Shown one piece after another: positions 62,112 through 64,000 of a stretch of 64,000 bases of DNA. The notes below the pieces were generated by a model that did no database searches, was not told where the DNA came from, and saw nothing but the letters and a program-made list of their open reading frames with translations. Position 1 is the first letter of the stretch; every line of letters starts with the position of its first letter. The DNA comes from Stratiolaelaps scimitus (taxonomy: Eukaryota > Arthropoda > Arachnida > Mesostigmata > Laelapidae), in contig JABWDB010000008.1 in NCBI GenBank assembly GCA_019614645.1, positions 7,812,001 through 7,876,000 of the forward strand. Direction: 5' to 3'. The position numbers were made by a program, and so were the translations under genes.

Positions 62112-63889
62112 GTAAGTTGTGGAGTTAAATAGTTCCGAAATGGACCGAATCATAGAGGAGGCCTTGATGGACGAAGAGATCTCATTTTACATAGGCTTTA
62201 ATCAAAAACAGCTCAATCGAGACCTACACTATCGAGATATGCCTGAGTCATCGAGGTCGCGAGTACAATAGTTGGCAAAACCGCTAACAAACCAACATTG
62301 CTATCTACCTAATGCTTCTCTATGAAGATGTAAAGCTCCGATCGGTTGCGAATATTTGCTCGATTCAATCAGGACCGGCTTGTGCGGCCCTCTGCGCGGG
62401 TCGACGAAGCAGCTGTGGCAAATACGTCATCAAATAGGTTTCAGCCAAGGCGAGACAGAGAGAGAGAGAGTGAGAAATCAATTAGATATCTGACTCGGTC
62501 TGACAGCGAGCGTCGCATCACGGACATTCCGGAGCGCGATGATGTCTGCTTATCAAACGTCAACATCGCGTAGGGCTCAAAGCAGAAACCAACATAGAGC
62601 ACGCCGTACCCACCGGGACAAATCTCAATCCGACGATTGTTTTCAAACATGACCCTGCACACACAAATCAGTGCGTACGAACTCACTCATATGTACATCT
62701 TACAATATCTGCCGCTCCCCTAATTTAACCATCAGCAGCAACAGTAGCAGCCGCCGTTGTTCTCCGCTATGAAATAGATCATCCCTAAAAGGTTGAACAC
62801 GCATATTATATTGTTGTTAGGTAGCGACCCCTGCCAACTCCAGGGAGTGGGCGTGTGGGGCGCTTCACGTAGCGGGACTTTGATTTCAATTGACATCAAT
62901 CGATATATCAACGTTCGATGTTCATGTGTGACGCTGTAATACGAATCTACACAATTATAAATACATGGGCCACGTTTAAATAGTCTACCTCATAAATTGC
63001 TCGCACCACGGGTTGTTCATGTGTAAATAAACAACGGATTGTGTCTTTCGCATTGGGCGCTATTTATTACATGAATGAATTACATAACGCAAACATAACC
63101 AGATCGTCTGTTGTCCTTGAGCTAAGACATAGGCAGATTGTGTTACATGAAAGCGATCTGCTACTTGCAACGGACACTGGTTATTGTCTTCAAGGACCTC
63201 AAATAACAACGATCTACAAGCGGCTAGCCGCAACGCCCCCTTAGGCACAGGCCTTTTGTCCTTCTTGTATAAGGCCGATATAACAGTACCGTTTCGCCGA
63301 GTCCAGGCCACTTCCAATTGTTCGGTCTTGGCACGATTTTTTTCCAGCGAATGGAGTCATCGAGCCGCAGAGATTAACGTGAGTGCTTGGACCCGATTCA
63401 CCGCATCGCGCGAAGAGGCCAGGCGTCTCTCGAACCTCTTATGAAAACGAGGGCCAGATAGACGCTTGTATTGAGTAAGAACAAGACGGAAACGCTGCCG
63501 GCCAGCTATATAGCGTATCGGTATATGCATCGAGTGAGAGCGAGGGAACTTTGCTGGAAAAATCTCACCACGACATTTGTCATGCGTCGACAGGTTTTCA
63601 TCGCCGATCTAAAGTGCAACGATGAAAGGAGACTAAAGCTAAGATCGATGGTCGTTGCCACAACGCGGAATACAATAGAGATAGGATGCGTTTTCGAACA
63701 CTCGAAAGTGTCATCCAAGCCGAGGACTTACGGGGAGAAACATAACAGGCAGACTCTCGCAAATACAGCAATCTCGCTTCTCTGTAACATCGGCCAGGTC
63801 TAGAGTTTTTGATTATAAGCAGCACGTCCGATGTCGGTGATAGTTCATATGCGTATGCAAACTATAGGTGACATGGATATGGATATCCT
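62112..63889. other. No supported gene
   Basis: A 43-codon acidic frame (62140-62271, MDRIIEEALMDEEISFYIGF...) sits just after the donor at 62112 but cannot be joined to it. (GA)n at 62455-62470. The remaining frames are unremarkable. Confidence 0.3.
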
Positions 63890-63919
63890 GAGCTTTCGTG
63901 TAGCAGGACACGAAAGCTC
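63890..63919. other. Perfect 12-bp stem, 6-nt loop
   Basis: GAGCTTTCGTGT (63890-63901), loop agcagg, ACACGAAAGCTC (63908-63919). A third partial copy of the arm, GACACGAAAG, follows directly. There is no T-run after it, so it is not a typical terminator. Confidence 0.85.
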
Positions 63920-64000
63920 CGACACGAAAGTTGCCGCTAACTAGAAAACTATCACGTTTATAGTAAATGAAATATTTTTTGCCAGGTCTTTTACACAGGA

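Noticed and set aside
1..64000. CRISPR arrays, operons, phage or integron features
   Set aside because: None seen. The only regular repeats are microsatellites and short tandem duplications, and the sequence is eukaryotic.

Overview
The window is eukaryotic. The one gene I can identify with confidence is spliced: its coding exons are separated by GT-AG introns of 0.35 to 2.8 kb. (TA)n microsatellites are everywhere, tRNA-derived SINE-like elements recur, and a decayed LINE lies in the middle. There are no operons, no Shine-Dalgarno spacing and no long uninterrupted ORFs. An arthropod, perhaps a parasitiform mite, is my best guess from this layout, but that is inference and is not shown by any diagnostic sequence.

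Region 1-8566 (+ strand) is the 3' part of an ABC transporter of subfamily C, closest in my reading to ABCC10/MRP7. Six exons join in one frame with matching phases and give 480 residues: the last membrane helices of the second transmembrane domain, the linker, and a complete second nucleotide-binding domain ending in TAA. The gene's 5' part lies outside the window. Its introns carry a SINE-like element, a 92-bp perfect palindrome and a (TA)n tract that begins a few bases after a donor site.

Region 8567-40600 has no gene I can name. It holds several exon models built from splice signals, phase agreement and open frames, all unproven. They are a small membrane-protein candidate (12.8-13.6 kb, - strand), a four-exon Cys-containing candidate (15.1-17.4 kb, - strand), a terminal-exon candidate (24.9-25.1 kb, - strand) and a membrane-anchored terminal exon (35.9-36.2 kb, + strand). 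SINE-like copies and several fold-back repeats are scattered among them.

Region 40660-42260 (- strand) is a broken LINE with recognisable endonuclease and reverse transcriptase blocks. Just beyond it (43.1-44.9 kb) are further - strand exon candidates. At 48.8-49.1 kb is a 100-aa open frame with a signal-peptide-like start and dibasic sites, so it may be a secreted peptide precursor. The last 15 kb is mostly non-coding, with a second SINE-b copy (52.7 kb), hairpins (54.9, 55.7 and 63.9 kb), a GC-rich membrane-segment ORF (58.6 kb) and a two-exon candidate (61.7-62.1 kb).

Chance open frames of 60-150 codons are expected in this much sequence. Everything except the ABCC10-like gene and the LINE should therefore be treated as a hypothesis.
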